Shown piece after piece: positions 38,424 through 47,425 of a stretch of DNA of 64,000 nucleotides. Source of the DNA: Vibrio caribbeanicus ATCC BAA-2122. GTDB lineage: Bacteria; Pseudomonadota; Gammaproteobacteria; Enterobacterales; Vibrionaceae. Position 1 is the first letter of the stretch; each line of letters opens with the position of its first letter. The DNA lies in NCBI RefSeq assembly GCF_000165125.1, contig NZ_AEIU01000069.1:124001-188000 (forward strand). The letters run 5' to 3'. The notes below the pieces were generated by a model. That model searched no databases and was not told the origin of the DNA. It was given only the letters and a program-made list of their open reading frames with translations. Position numbers and translations under genes: made by a program.

Positions 38424-38972
38424 CTAAACACTTGAGTGCTTTACAAAGTAAGGGTTTTTATATTTCTTAGGGTTGCCAAGTTCAGAAACAACCAGTTTAT
38501 TCCAAAGAGCGACATCGAATTCAGTTTTAGGAAGCGATGGATATAGAGTTTCCGCTTCCTCCATAGCATATCTAATAAACTGTTTCTTTTTGATTTGGTT
38601 GTATTTTCTGGCGACTCTATTATGCTTTGAAATAAATTCTTCTTTATAAGCTAATAGCCCAGGCTCTGCTTCTTCGAGTGGTAAGCGTGAGAGATAAATA
38701 CGTTTGTAAGACACTTTTCTGTCCATCATTGTGCGCATTGCAGTTTGTATATATTTGCCATGATGGGTTATAGAAATATCCTCTTTATCAAATAATTGTA
38801 CTGTCCAGCCAGTTGGAAAGAAATTAGGCTTTTTGTACTGTTTATTTCTTACCTCAATGGCTTTGTGCATAATTAGATCAGACGTACCGTTAAAAGTCTG
38901 TTGCCACTTTCCAATGCGGATTTGTATAGCCGTCGGTAAGCGATAAATATTGGTAAATTTATCTTGTTCCAT
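38424..38972 (-). CDS. Unknown basic cytoplasmic protein
   Basis: The 182-residue protein is rich in Lys, Arg and Tyr and has no signal or membrane segment. I recognise no domain. Segments such as RKVSYKRIYLSRLPLEEAEPG and RVARKYNQIKKKQFIRYAMEEAE suggest helices that could bind nucleic acid, but this is only composition. It stands alone between the EamA gene and nadE. Confidence 0.6.
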   Translation of the reverse strand: MEQDKFTNIYRLPTAIQIRIGKWQQTFNGTSDLIMHKAIEVRNKQYKKPNFFPTGWTVQLFDKEDISITHHGKYIQTAMRTMMDRKVSYKRIYLSRLPLEEAEPGLLAYKEEFISKHNRVARKYNQIKKKQFIRYAMEEAETLYPSLPKTEFDVALWNKLVVSELGNPKKYKNPYFVKHSSV

Positions 38973-39204
38973 ATTAAATTACGCTAAATAACACTCGGTG
39001 AATAACAGAGAGGGTGGGTAAGCCAAACTCGCTCCACTGTGATAGTCAATCACAATTTACGCTCTAGTCTAGTGAAAAGTCTCTTCGGTATCTAGTATGT
39101 TTGGTCAATATTTAGTAAAGAATATGAATATATGCAGAATTACAAGTGTTACAGAGGAATTAAGCCAAAGGCTGTCATCCTCCATAACTTCGCAATACGG
39201 GTAA

Positions 39205-40032
39205 TTAGTCGTAAATAGTGGGTATTGGTTTGCGTTTATGCTGTGTTGCCTGATATATGTCGATAAGTTTTTGGGTTACGTCCTTTGCTACTGGCCGCCC
39301 CTCTAAGAAATCATCGATCTGATCATAAGTTACACTAAGTGCGTCTTCATCTGCTTTTTGAGGCACTAGCTCTTCTAGATCGGCGGTCGGTGTTTTATTG
39401 ACGAGCAAATCTGGAGCGCCTAGCTCCGAAGCTACTTGACGGACCTGTCTTTTATTTAGTCCAAAAAGAGGGGCTAAGTCACACGCACCGTCACCGAACT
39501 TTGTATAAAAACCAGTAATGTTTTCTGCAGAGTGGTCAGTACCAAGAACAAGTCCTCCGACATACCCTGCGATTTCATATTGCGCTATCATTCGAGAACG
39601 AGCTTTTACGTTACCTTTGACAAAGTCGATTTTAGATTTGTCTATCTGGAGCAAGCCATTTGCTTCGAGAGCGTCATTACTGGCACGGTGCAGTCCATCT
39701 ACACCGTCTTTTATGTTGACAGAAATTGAGTGTGTGGGCTGTATAAACTTAAGAGCGATTTGAGCTTCTTCTTCGTCTTTTTGCTCTCCATAGGGCAAGC
39801 GAACCGCAATGAATTGATATTCAGAATCTGCGCTCTCATTTAATTCATTAACAGCGAGCTGGGCGAGTCTCCCACAAGTTGTAGAGTCAACACCACCACT
39901 GATTCCTAGAACGAGACTCTTACAACCTGACGTAAGAAGTGTTTGTTTTATAAAGTCGACACGTCTTGCTATTTCAAATTTTGGGTCAATTGAGGGGAGA
40001 ACGCGCATTTCGTCGCGAATTAACTGTTCCAT
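39205..40032 (-). CDS. nadE: NH3-dependent NAD+ synthetase
   Basis: The 275-residue protein equals E. coli NadE in length and carries the PP-loop SGGVDST ([19 protein letters not shown]), [26 protein letters not shown] and [10 protein letters not shown] motifs. It amidates deamido-NAD to NAD. The ATG at 40032 is preferred because AAGGAAA lies eight bases upstream; an ATG at 40050 would add six residues. It is divergent from a NadD-like gene, so two steps of NAD synthesis sit side by side. Confidence 0.95.
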   Translation of the reverse strand: MEQLIRDEMRVLPSIDPKFEIARRVDFIKQTLLTSGCKSLVLGISGGVDSTTCGRLAQLAVNELNESADSEYQFIAVRLPYGEQKDEEEAQIALKFIQPTHSISVNIKDGVDGLHRASNDALEANGLLQIDKSKIDFVKGNVKARSRMIAQYEIAGYVGGLVLGTDHSAENITGFYTKFGDGACDLAPLFGLNKRQVRQVASELGAPDLLVNKTPTADLEELVPQKADEDALSVTYDQIDDFLEGRPVAKDVTQKLIDIYQATQHKRKPIPTIYD

Positions 40033-40200
40033 TGTGTGTTTCCTTCCCATGCTTGATACGCATTTGCGTAAACTTCAAGGGTGTTGATTGCAAAACCTTG
40101 ACCGATAAGGTTAGGCTACTGTTTAAATTAGCTATATCATACCGCAAATAGGGTTTCAGAAAATGAAGATTAACGTTTTCATACGAGAGTTTTGATAATT

Positions 40201-40719
40201 ATGAGCAAAATAGCAGTTTTTGGTAGTGCTTTTAATCCGCCTAGTGTTGGGCATAAGAGTGTCATTGATAGCCTTACTCACTTTGACCAAGTCCTATTGC
40301 TTCCCAGTATATCTCACGCTTGGGGCAAACAAATGCTTGATTATGATTTAAGGTGTGAGTTAGTTGATGCATTTATTCAAGATCTCAATCTTAGCAATTT
40401 GGTCCGCTCAACGGTTGAAGAGGAACTATATAAGCAAAGCGGAGAGCCGGTCACGACTTTTGAGGTTTTGGCTCAATTGGAGCAAGACTACGGAAATTCG
40501 ACGCTGACTTTCGTTATAGGTCCAGACAACTTATTTAAATTTAATAAGTTCTATAAGGCTGACGATATAGTGAAAAGGTGGTCACTATTGTGCTGTCCAG
40601 ACAAAATCTCGGTTCGAAGTACGGATATAAGGAATGGTCTTAAGAAACAGAATGATATTTCGAGTTTAGTAACCGAGAAAGTTTGTCAGATGCTTGTTGA
40701 AAAATCATATTATACTTAA
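40201..40719 (+). CDS. NadD-like nicotinate-nucleotide adenylyltransferase family protein
   Basis: The 172-residue protein has the nucleotidyltransferase opening FGSAFNPPSVGHKSVI (GxFNPxxxGH) and the closing VRSTDIRNGL, equivalent to the ISSTxxR motif. The family adenylates nicotinate mononucleotide. It is shorter than housekeeping NadD and has a long mid segment without the usual substrate loop, so another nucleotide substrate is possible. Divergence from nadE supports a role in NAD metabolism. ATG 40201 is preferred over TTG 40192. Confidence 0.75.
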   Translation: MSKIAVFGSAFNPPSVGHKSVIDSLTHFDQVLLLPSISHAWGKQMLDYDLRCELVDAFIQDLNLSNLVRSTVEEELYKQSGEPVTTFEVLAQLEQDYGNSTLTFVIGPDNLFKFNKFYKADDIVKRWSLLCCPDKISVRSTDIRNGLKKQNDISSLVTEKVCQMLVEKSYYT

Positions 40720-40749
40720 AGGTAACATGGTTTTACGTCGGGGTGCCCT

Positions 40750-41223
40750 ATGTTGAAAGAGGATGTGCTATTTAGCTTGGCGTTACTAGCTCCTGACGTA
40801 AGCTGTGACTCTCATAGATTCTCCACCAACGATGATAACTCTCAATATCATATGCTTATGCAACAGTGCCACCAACCGCAATTAAATAGTAAAACCAATG
40901 AGCTTATGTATGCTGATCGCGTATATCAATTTCCTAACGGAGGGTTGGCGGAACCATCTTATTGGTTGGGCTGGCAGTCGGAACAGCAAGTAGACCCACT
41001 ATTGTCACACAGTCTCTCTTTTAGTCATTTTGGTATCGGGTTTTGGCTTTATGATGAGAGCTCGGACAGTAATGAGTTGAGCGCAATTATTGAAGATTAT
41101 GGTATTCAGGTGAGTGTTGGCCTCGGGAAATCTGAGGTGGGTGCGGCAAGAGTTCGTTTGGACTATCGTTGGCATGAAGACTATTCAGGGGATATTATCA
41201 TGCAGCTTGATCTGCCCTTTTAA
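40750..41223 (+). CDS. Unknown small cytoplasmic protein
   Basis: The 157-residue protein has no signal peptide, membrane helix or domain that I recognise. It is acidic with many Ser, Gln and Leu. It begins 30 bp after the NadD-like gene and is probably co-transcribed. Its TAA overlaps the stop of the convergent GGDEF-EAL gene by four bases. Confidence 0.6.
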   Translation: MLKEDVLFSLALLAPDVSCDSHRFSTNDDNSQYHMLMQQCHQPQLNSKTNELMYADRVYQFPNGGLAEPSYWLGWQSEQQVDPLLSHSLSFSHFGIGFWLYDESSDSNELSAIIEDYGIQVSVGLGKSEVGAARVRLDYRWHEDYSGDIIMQLDLPF

Positions 41224-43076
41224 TCTTGTACATGGACTATGTTGTTACGCAAATGACCAATCTTTTCTTTTTGTAATCTTATTATTTCTTCTGCTATCTT
41301 CGGTTGTGAAAAAAAGTACCCCTGAATTCGGTTACAACCCATCTTATAAAGTTTATCAAGGGTTACCTTATCTTCTACACCCTCTGCTACCAATGCAACA
41401 TTGAGTTGTTTAGCAAGTTGTATAATCAGCCAAACCACTCTTTCTGCCGAGCGACTGCCATGCATATTTTTAATGAAAGTTGCATCAATTTTGATGCAGT
41501 CTATTGGGTACCTATGTATGTAGTTCAAGCTCGAGTAACCAGTACCGAAATCGTCCAACGCAATTTTAAAACCAATAAGACGTAACTTAGTTAAAACTCT
41601 TTGAATTTCTTCAGTTTGAGAAAGTAACACCGTCTCAGTGAGCTCAATAGTAAAGTCCTCAGGAGCGAAGTTATAGGGTTTGAGAGCGTTGAGAAAAGAC
41701 TGGAGGTATTGGTTGGACCTATTGAGCTCATGAGCTGAGCAGTTAATACTCAGTTTAATCTTTCTGCCCAGTTCTGTTTGTAGTTTGAGTTTTGCTTTAC
41801 ATGCCAGTTTTATAATATGTTCACCTAGCTCGACGATCAGTCCAGACTGTTCTGCAGCTTCGATAAATTCTACAGGAGAGATGGGGCCTAAGGTGGAGCT
41901 CTCCCAGCGCGCAAGCACTTCGAAATAATCCCACTGCTTATCGGGTTTACCGACGATAGGTTGTAATACAACGTAGATTTCGCTGTCTTCCATAATCTCT
42001 TTGGCTAACTCATTTCTGAGTGAGTCAATAACTAATGCTCGCCGATAATACTGTTTACTCAAATGCGTATCATAGCATTGTACATTGAGGTAGCGTGATT
42101 GCTTGCAGTCTTTGAGAGCAAGGCTTGCATTGTGAATAAGTTGTTCCGCAGTCGAACGGTGATGACTGTTACCAGCGAGACCAATTTTAATATTGAATTT
42201 TATATTATGAGCAGGATCCTTATATCCGGATTTGAAACTTTTCAATATTCGGTTGCAGAGTGTTATTGGATTTTTGGAGAATGTGATGAAGGCAAATTCA
42301 TCGCCAGCTATCCTAAACGCTAGGTTTTTGTCTTCAATAGTGTTTTGTATCGTCTCTGCGACGAATTTTATTACTTGGTCACCGATGTAATTTCCATATA
42401 AATCATTTATGTATTTAAATTTTTCTATATCCACATAGGCCAGTGTAAAGTGGTTTTTCTCGGTGAGTTGTTCAAGCTTTTCTGAGAGTGAGATACGATT
42501 GAATAAACCAGTAAGCTTGTCATGAGAGGTCTCATAGCTCAGTTTAGCATTGAGGTCTTTGGAAAGAACGGAGAGCCATTTTACTCTCAGATTATTTGCA
42601 ATAATTTGAGCATAGAGGTGGTGTTGGTTAACTACATTTTGATTCTGCTTAGTCGTCATTGATGATGAAAATGTTGATAAAATAAGACCTAACGTATGCT
42701 GGTCAGTGGACTTTATAGGTATTGCTATATAGGCTTGAATTCGATCATTATTGAGGAAAGGTGGGGTGTTTTTTGATGTCAAAAAACATAACTTGCCAGT
42801 AGCAAATTCACGACTTTCTTCTATTTCAAACTGGCCCTTTTGACGACTAACGGGCACTAGTTGACTTTGCTGTGCCCCAATTTTTACGTCCGAGCTTGCA
42901 AGAAGTGTTACGCACGCTGTTGTTGGGTCAATCTCAATAACGCTCGTACAGCTAGACTGAGTACAGCTGTGGAGATTTGAGACTGCTTTTTGTAGTAGCT
43001 CTTTTTCAGTAGAGCTGAGGAGGCCATTAAGCGCCTCTAGAGTCAGCGACTCTATTTGTGATGTTGTCCTAGCCAT
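41220..43076 (-). CDS. GAF-GGDEF-EAL cyclic-di-GMP signalling protein
   Basis: The 618-residue protein has an N-terminal GAF-like sensor (about 1-170), a GGDEF domain (about 185-345) with the motif RIAGDEFAFI (AGDEF in place of GGDEF), and an EAL domain (about 365-605). EAL catalytic residues look complete: EVLAR (EVL for EAL), SINCSAHEL, ELTET, DDFGTGYSS, KIDATFI, AEGVED and QGYFFSQP. The likely activity is phosphodiesterase, with the GGDEF part active or regulatory. No membrane segment is seen, so it is cytoplasmic. Confidence 0.9.
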   Translation of the reverse strand: MARTTSQIESLTLEALNGLLSSTEKELLQKAVSNLHSCTQSSCTSVIEIDPTTACVTLLASSDVKIGAQQSQLVPVSRQKGQFEIEESREFATGKLCFLTSKNTPPFLNNDRIQAYIAIPIKSTDQHTLGLILSTFSSSMTTKQNQNVVNQHHLYAQIIANNLRVKWLSVLSKDLNAKLSYETSHDKLTGLFNRISLSEKLEQLTEKNHFTLAYVDIEKFKYINDLYGNYIGDQVIKFVAETIQNTIEDKNLAFRIAGDEFAFITFSKNPITLCNRILKSFKSGYKDPAHNIKFNIKIGLAGNSHHRSTAEQLIHNASLALKDCKQSRYLNVQCYDTHLSKQYYRRALVIDSLRNELAKEIMEDSEIYVVLQPIVGKPDKQWDYFEVLARWESSTLGPISPVEFIEAAEQSGLIVELGEHIIKLACKAKLKLQTELGRKIKLSINCSAHELNRSNQYLQSFLNALKPYNFAPEDFTIELTETVLLSQTEEIQRVLTKLRLIGFKIALDDFGTGYSSLNYIHRYPIDCIKIDATFIKNMHGSRSAERVVWLIIQLAKQLNVALVAEGVEDKVTLDKLYKMGCNRIQGYFFSQPKIAEEIIRLQKEKIGHLRNNIVHVQD

Positions 43077-43186
43077 GACGAGTAACTCACTGTTATTCGT
43101 GACTCATGCCACTTATAGTCTTAACGTTACTTTACAAATATGGACTTTGATGCATATAAATGCAAACTTATTTTAGAACGAGTTGT

Positions 43187-44068
43187 TTAATTTTGCTTAG
43201 CGAGCCGTGTTTGAAGGTAATCAAGGAAAAGCTTAGTGCGCGTGTGTTGATAGTCAAGTTTGGGGTAATAAGCATAAACTGTCGATTCATCCACGGTTAT
43301 GTCAGGAAGTATCCTGATTAGTTTACCCGCCTTGATGTCCTCTATTATCATAGCATCATTGCTCAGCAGTAACCCCATACCTGATTTTGCTGCATGGAAA
43401 AGTGCCTCTGGGTTGGTTGTAACAAAGTTACCGTTAAGAAGTATTTTCTCACCTGAAATTAGCGATATTTCTCTTTGAATCGTTTCTCCCCAAATAAGTA
43501 ATTTGTGAGCGGAAAGTTCCTCATGGCTTTTTGGTTCGCCGTGTAATTTTACATATTCGGGAGAGGCATAAAATCCGACTTTTTGCTTGAATAACGGTGT
43601 CGCTTTGAAGCTTAGTGAATTGAGTTGTTCGATTTCTCTACTGATAAAGAGATCCAACGTTAAACTCGGCAGTTCACCGGGTGGCGTTGTGACGAGATGA
43701 ATTCTTATATCTGGGTAGGCTTGTAGAAAATCATTCAAATATTGAACAAGGAATTTTGAGCCTATTGTCAGGGTTGTACCGATCTTTAAAACCCCAGCTG
43801 GTGTTTGTGAAACTGAGCGTGTTTCATCAATGATCGATTGCCAGTCATCTAATTGTGCTCGAGCACGCTGATAAAATAATGCACCTTCCTCAGTTTGTAT
43901 TACCGAACGGGTGGTTCGCTTCAACAGTTGTACCCCAATTTTTTCTTCGAGCCAATGAATTCGCTTGCTGATAGCAGAACTGGTGGTGTTCATTCTCCGG
44001 GCAGCCCCATTAAAACTGCCTTCATCAACTACATTTACATAACTTTTGACACTTAATATCCAGTCCAT
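43187..44068 (-). CDS. LysR-family transcriptional regulator
   Basis: The 293-residue protein has an N-terminal winged helix (SYVNVVDEGSFNGAARRMNTTSSAISKRIHWLEEKIGVQLLKRTTR) and a periplasmic-binding-like effector domain from about residue 90. It is divergent from an MFS transporter gene 112 bp away and is probably its regulator. The shared promoter has short inverted elements (GGGA-N5-TCCC near 44094-44106). Confidence 0.9.
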   Translation of the reverse strand: MDWILSVKSYVNVVDEGSFNGAARRMNTTSSAISKRIHWLEEKIGVQLLKRTTRSVIQTEEGALFYQRARAQLDDWQSIIDETRSVSQTPAGVLKIGTTLTIGSKFLVQYLNDFLQAYPDIRIHLVTTPPGELPSLTLDLFISREIEQLNSLSFKATPLFKQKVGFYASPEYVKLHGEPKSHEELSAHKLLIWGETIQREISLISGEKILLNGNFVTTNPEALFHAAKSGMGLLLSNDAMIIEDIKAGKLIRILPDITVDESTVYAYYPKLDYQHTRTKLFLDYLQTRLAKQN

Positions 44069-44180
44069 CAGAATCTCCTGATTGCTTCCAGTTGGGAACT
44101 AATCCCTTTCAATTTTGGTATATTATCATTTTTATTAATTCCTCTTAAACTGTATTAGTCGTTTTTGAGGAGACATCAAG

Positions 44181-45359
44181 ATGAAAAAAATGCCCATGTT
44201 TCTGGCTATGATGGTGATCATCACAGGTCAAGTAGGAGTCAGTATTTACTTACCTGGCTTGCCGATGATGAGCAAAAGTCTGGATGTGTCCTCAGCAGAA
44301 GTGCAGACTTTAGTGACCATATTTCTGGTGGGCTTTGGCTTGTCTCAGCTGATTTATGGTCCGCTATCCGATGCCATTGGTCGCAAGCCAGTATTTATCA
44401 TAGGCCAAAGCATTTATTTACTCGGCACATTGCTCTGCATTATTTTTATTCACAACATCGATGTTCTTATCATTGGCAGGTTAATTCAAGGCTTAGGGGC
44501 CGGTAGTTCATCGGTGTTAGGCCGAAGTATTCTTAGTGATAGCTATGATGGAGAGCAACTGGTTAAAGCACTTTCATTAATTTCAGTAACGGCCTCTATA
44601 GTCCCCATTGTTGCACCAATACTCGGAGGATGGCTAACTTTCTATCTAGGTTGGGAAAGTATATTTTTATTTGTTGTCATTTATCTCACGGCAATTTTCA
44701 TATTAGGTTATTTTGCGCTTCCAGAGACTCTCAGCCAGAAAAAACAGGTTCCTCATCCTTACTTGATGGTTAAAACATACAGTAAGTTACTACTAAATAG
44801 GGAGGTGGTAACAAGTGCGAGCTTTAACTGGATCAATTATCTTGCAAGTGTTGTTTCATTGTCTGTGATGCCGTTTCTTTTACAGCATGATTTGGGCCTA
44901 TCGGCTATGCAATATGGCACTGTCATGATTATACCTTCAGTGGGGCTTTTATTGGGTGGCATCGCGCTAAATGTACTTAATCTATATCTAGATCAAAAAA
45001 GGTTATTGTTTTTATCCTGCGTGATCATTTTATTTTCGGGCTTTTGGCTTGTCATTTCCAAGTTTTCAATCACTAATTTAATTGTTTCATACACTATGCT
45101 GGCGATTGCTCAGGGAATTGCATTCCCGCTTTCTTTAAGTATGTTACTTGCAAAAAATAAGAATCAAGCAGGCGTTATCTCTGCTTTTTCTGGTGCGGTA
45201 CAAATGTTTCTGGCGGGAGTGGTAGGGGCTGGAATAGTTAAATACCTAGTTTATAGCCAACCAGCTTTAGGTGTTTTGTACGTGTTGGCTTCTACTGTAA
45301 TGCTTTTTTCTTTGTACAGCTCTAGAGCGAGACAAAAAACTGAACAAGAGTTTGCTTGA
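44181..45359 (+). CDS. MFS drug/metabolite transporter, Bcr/CflA type (EmrD-like)
   Basis: The 392-residue protein has twelve membrane helices. It has the MFS motif A GPLSDAIGRKPV (about 62-73) and the segment VSIYLPGLPMMSKSLDVSSAEVQ typical of the Bcr/CflA and EmrD group. These antiport drugs or nucleosides with protons. GAGGAGA precedes the ATG. Its stop overlaps the upstream edge of the next small gene. Confidence 0.9.
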   Translation: MKKMPMFLAMMVIITGQVGVSIYLPGLPMMSKSLDVSSAEVQTLVTIFLVGFGLSQLIYGPLSDAIGRKPVFIIGQSIYLLGTLLCIIFIHNIDVLIIGRLIQGLGAGSSSVLGRSILSDSYDGEQLVKALSLISVTASIVPIVAPILGGWLTFYLGWESIFLFVVIYLTAIFILGYFALPETLSQKKQVPHPYLMVKTYSKLLLNREVVTSASFNWINYLASVVSLSVMPFLLQHDLGLSAMQYGTVMIIPSVGLLLGGIALNVLNLYLDQKRLLFLSCVIILFSGFWLVISKFSITNLIVSYTMLAIAQGIAFPLSLSMLLAKNKNQAGVISAFSGAVQMFLAGVVGAGIVKYLVYSQPALGVLYVLASTVMLFSLYSSRARQKTEQEFA

Positions 45360-45379
45360 TAGGAGGGAGAAGATACAAT

Positions 45380-45760
45380 GTGTCGGAGAATTATTCTGAG
45401 AGTATATCAATGGAACAAAAAGCATTTGAAGTTTTCATTAAAACTTTATGTGAACAAAATAGCCTTCCTCTTGCGCTAGATATGTTGCAATCTAGCGAAG
45501 ATCTTGAGATCGCCGAAGCAGCCCGATCCTTGGTTGGACAATTCTCGGCAGCAGAAGTGGATGGGAAAAAACGCATTTACCACATATCACTTCATGAGAA
45601 TGATGAAGGAGAACAGCAAGAATTTGTTGAACATATTATGGATGAGGGGGATGACCTCATACTGTTTGTTGCTTGGTTTTTTGAAGTGATGTTTGAGATA
45701 AAAGGCAAAGATATATACCAAACTGCTGGGAAAACTTACAAGCAGCCGAAACGAAGTTAG
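45380..45760 (+). CDS. Unknown small acidic protein
   Basis: The roughly 126-residue protein is acidic, with no signal or membrane helix, and no family that I recognise. The start is uncertain: GTG 45380 has AGGAGGGAG about ten bases upstream, and ATG 45410 has GAGAG seven bases upstream. It begins about 20 bp after the MFS gene on the same strand and is probably co-transcribed. A terminator follows. Confidence 0.6.
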   Translation: MSENYSESISMEQKAFEVFIKTLCEQNSLPLALDMLQSSEDLEIAEAARSLVGQFSAAEVDGKKRIYHISLHENDEGEQQEFVEHIMDEGDDLILFVAWFFEVMFEIKGKDIYQTAGKTYKQPKRS

Positions 45761-45762
45761 GG

Positions 45763-45800
45763 AAAAGAGGATGTATTCAGGGACTCTGTTACATCCTTTT
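45763..45800. terminator. Bidirectional terminator
   Basis: GGATGTA at 45769-45775 pairs with TACATCC at 45790-45796, extended by AAAAG and TTTT on the outer sides. It lies between the small acidic protein gene and the convergent glutaredoxin-like gene. Confidence 0.75.
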
Positions 45801-45808
45801 GAGTTGAA

Positions 45809-46408
45809 TTAAAGAGAGACGACATTGTCGGGTGTTTTCTTGAGTTTTTGTTCTTCAATATAGTTAGAGAGCTTATCAGCCCCACCGATATACTGACCAT
45901 CTAGCCAAATCTGAGGAACAGTAACAGGCGTCTTTTCCCCTATGATCGCTTTTACTTCTGGGATCATGCGATAAAGTGCTGCGGCATCTTTTACAACATC
46001 AAAATATTGATAGCTGATGTTCTCTTCATCAAGAAGCTGTTTTGCTTTGACGCAGTGTGGGCACGTGGATTTCCCGTAGACAATATTCCCTTTCAGCGTA
46101 TCTTTTTTAACCCACTCTTTTATGATGGATTGAATCAAAACCCCTCTATTTAGCGCTTCCCCTTGACTAATGACATTCTCTCCCACCATGACAATAGGAG
46201 CATGCCAAGCTCCTTTTTTAAGTGGCTCCCACCAGTTGGAGAGCCAGTCTTTTACTTCAAGCTCTATCGGAATTCCATTGAGTTCAGTGTTGAATGTGTC
46301 TTCTAGAATGTCCTTGGTAAGAGTACATTCACCACAAGGAATATTTACCTTAAATGGTCCCCAACTGCCAGCCCATCGATAAAGCGTGACTTTTATTGAT
46401 TCTGTCAT
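45809..46408 (-). CDS. Two-domain thioredoxin-fold/glutaredoxin protein
   Basis: The 199-residue protein joins an N-terminal thioredoxin-like domain (1-100) with a CGEC pair at 25-28 to a C-terminal glutaredoxin domain (106-190) with CPHC at 116-119 and the TVPQIWLDG cis-Pro plus GGADKL glutathione-binding motifs. Each domain has its own dithiol. The function is probably thiol-disulfide exchange in the cytoplasm. AAGGAG lies upstream of the ATG, 21 bp after the EamA gene, in one operon. Confidence 0.8.
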   Translation of the reverse strand: MTESIKVTLYRWAGSWGPFKVNIPCGECTLTKDILEDTFNTELNGIPIELEVKDWLSNWWEPLKKGAWHAPIVMVGENVISQGEALNRGVLIQSIIKEWVKKDTLKGNIVYGKSTCPHCVKAKQLLDEENISYQYFDVVKDAAALYRMIPEVKAIIGEKTPVTVPQIWLDGQYIGGADKLSNYIEEQKLKKTPDNVVSL

Positions 46409-46429
46409 AGAGTTATCTCCTTTATAAAC

Positions 46430-47353
46430 TTATGACTCATTAGAACGGCTTTCGGTGAGATTTCTTTCACTTTGATCAAGGTTTCTACTTTCCCATCGGG
46501 TAATGAAAGCGACTGAGGCAATGATGATTCCAGCGCCAAGCCACAACTTCCCGGGAGGTACCCAGCCGAAGACGAACCAGCCTGCCAGCACATTTAGTGG
46601 GAGCTTTGCATGGTCGAACGGCTGGATAAAGGAAGCATCAGCAACTGAGTAGGCTTTGACGACTGCCCATTGCGCTATAGCTGTCAAAATACCTGCAACA
46701 ATTAATATTCCCCATATATTAAGACCGATGGGGGTTTGCCATTCTGGAATTGCGAGCAATAGATTAAAGGGAGTAATCAGCAGCAGAAGGTAGACCAACA
46801 TAGTCGATGGAGAATCCTGTGTTGACAGCTTTTTTACCATTAGAGCATAGCAAGCCCAAAAGAATGCAGCGCCAATGGGTAACAAAGTAGCCCAGCTAAA
46901 ATTATCAGTCCAAGGTTCAAGGATGATCATTGCGCCGATAAAGCCACTGATGGTCGCTCCCCACCTTGCCAGTCCGACCTTTTCTTTTAAAAAAAGACCA
47001 GAGCCAATAGTTGCAAACAAAGGCGACGTCATTAGTAGCGCAATTCCTTGCCAAATGGGGACGGGGTAAGCCAGTGCCCAAAGCCATAGCTGAATGCCGA
47101 TTACAGCAAGAAAAACCCTAATAATGTGCAGTAGGAGGTGGTCAGTTTTTAATGACTCTCGAATGCCCAATGATGTTAAATAAGGGATGATCACAATCAA
47201 TGCAATCGCATACTGAATCAAAGCCACTGATGTTGAAGATAAGCCAAAGTTGATACTTGCGATTTGCACTAAGCTATTGACGACAGCAAAGGTTAAGCCT
47301 GCGCTTAGCATCCATGCTGCTCCTTGAATTGGGTAATGCTTTTTATGGTCCAT
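46430..47353 (-). CDS. EamA/DMT-family transporter
   Basis: The 307-residue protein has ten membrane helices in two EamA repeats and a charged C-terminal tail (RWESRNLDQSERNLTESRS). It lies between the MATE gene (72 bp upstream) and the glutaredoxin fusion gene (21 bp downstream) on the same strand. The substrate is unknown. It is the fourth DMT- or LysE-type exporter in the window. Confidence 0.87.
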   Translation of the reverse strand: MDHKKHYPIQGAAWMLSAGLTFAVVNSLVQIASINFGLSSTSVALIQYAIALIVIIPYLTSLGIRESLKTDHLLLHIIRVFLAVIGIQLWLWALAYPVPIWQGIALLMTSPLFATIGSGLFLKEKVGLARWGATISGFIGAMIILEPWTDNFSWATLLPIGAAFFWACYALMVKKLSTQDSPSTMLVYLLLLITPFNLLLAIPEWQTPIGLNIWGILIVAGILTAIAQWAVVKAYSVADASFIQPFDHAKLPLNVLAGWFVFGWVPPGKLWLGAGIIIASVAFITRWESRNLDQSERNLTESRSNES

Positions 47354-47425
47354 GGGCTCTATTTCTAAAAAATATCATGTACGGTTGATTGATGTTGTAG
47401 CCATCGTTTTTGACTCTGAGTAACC

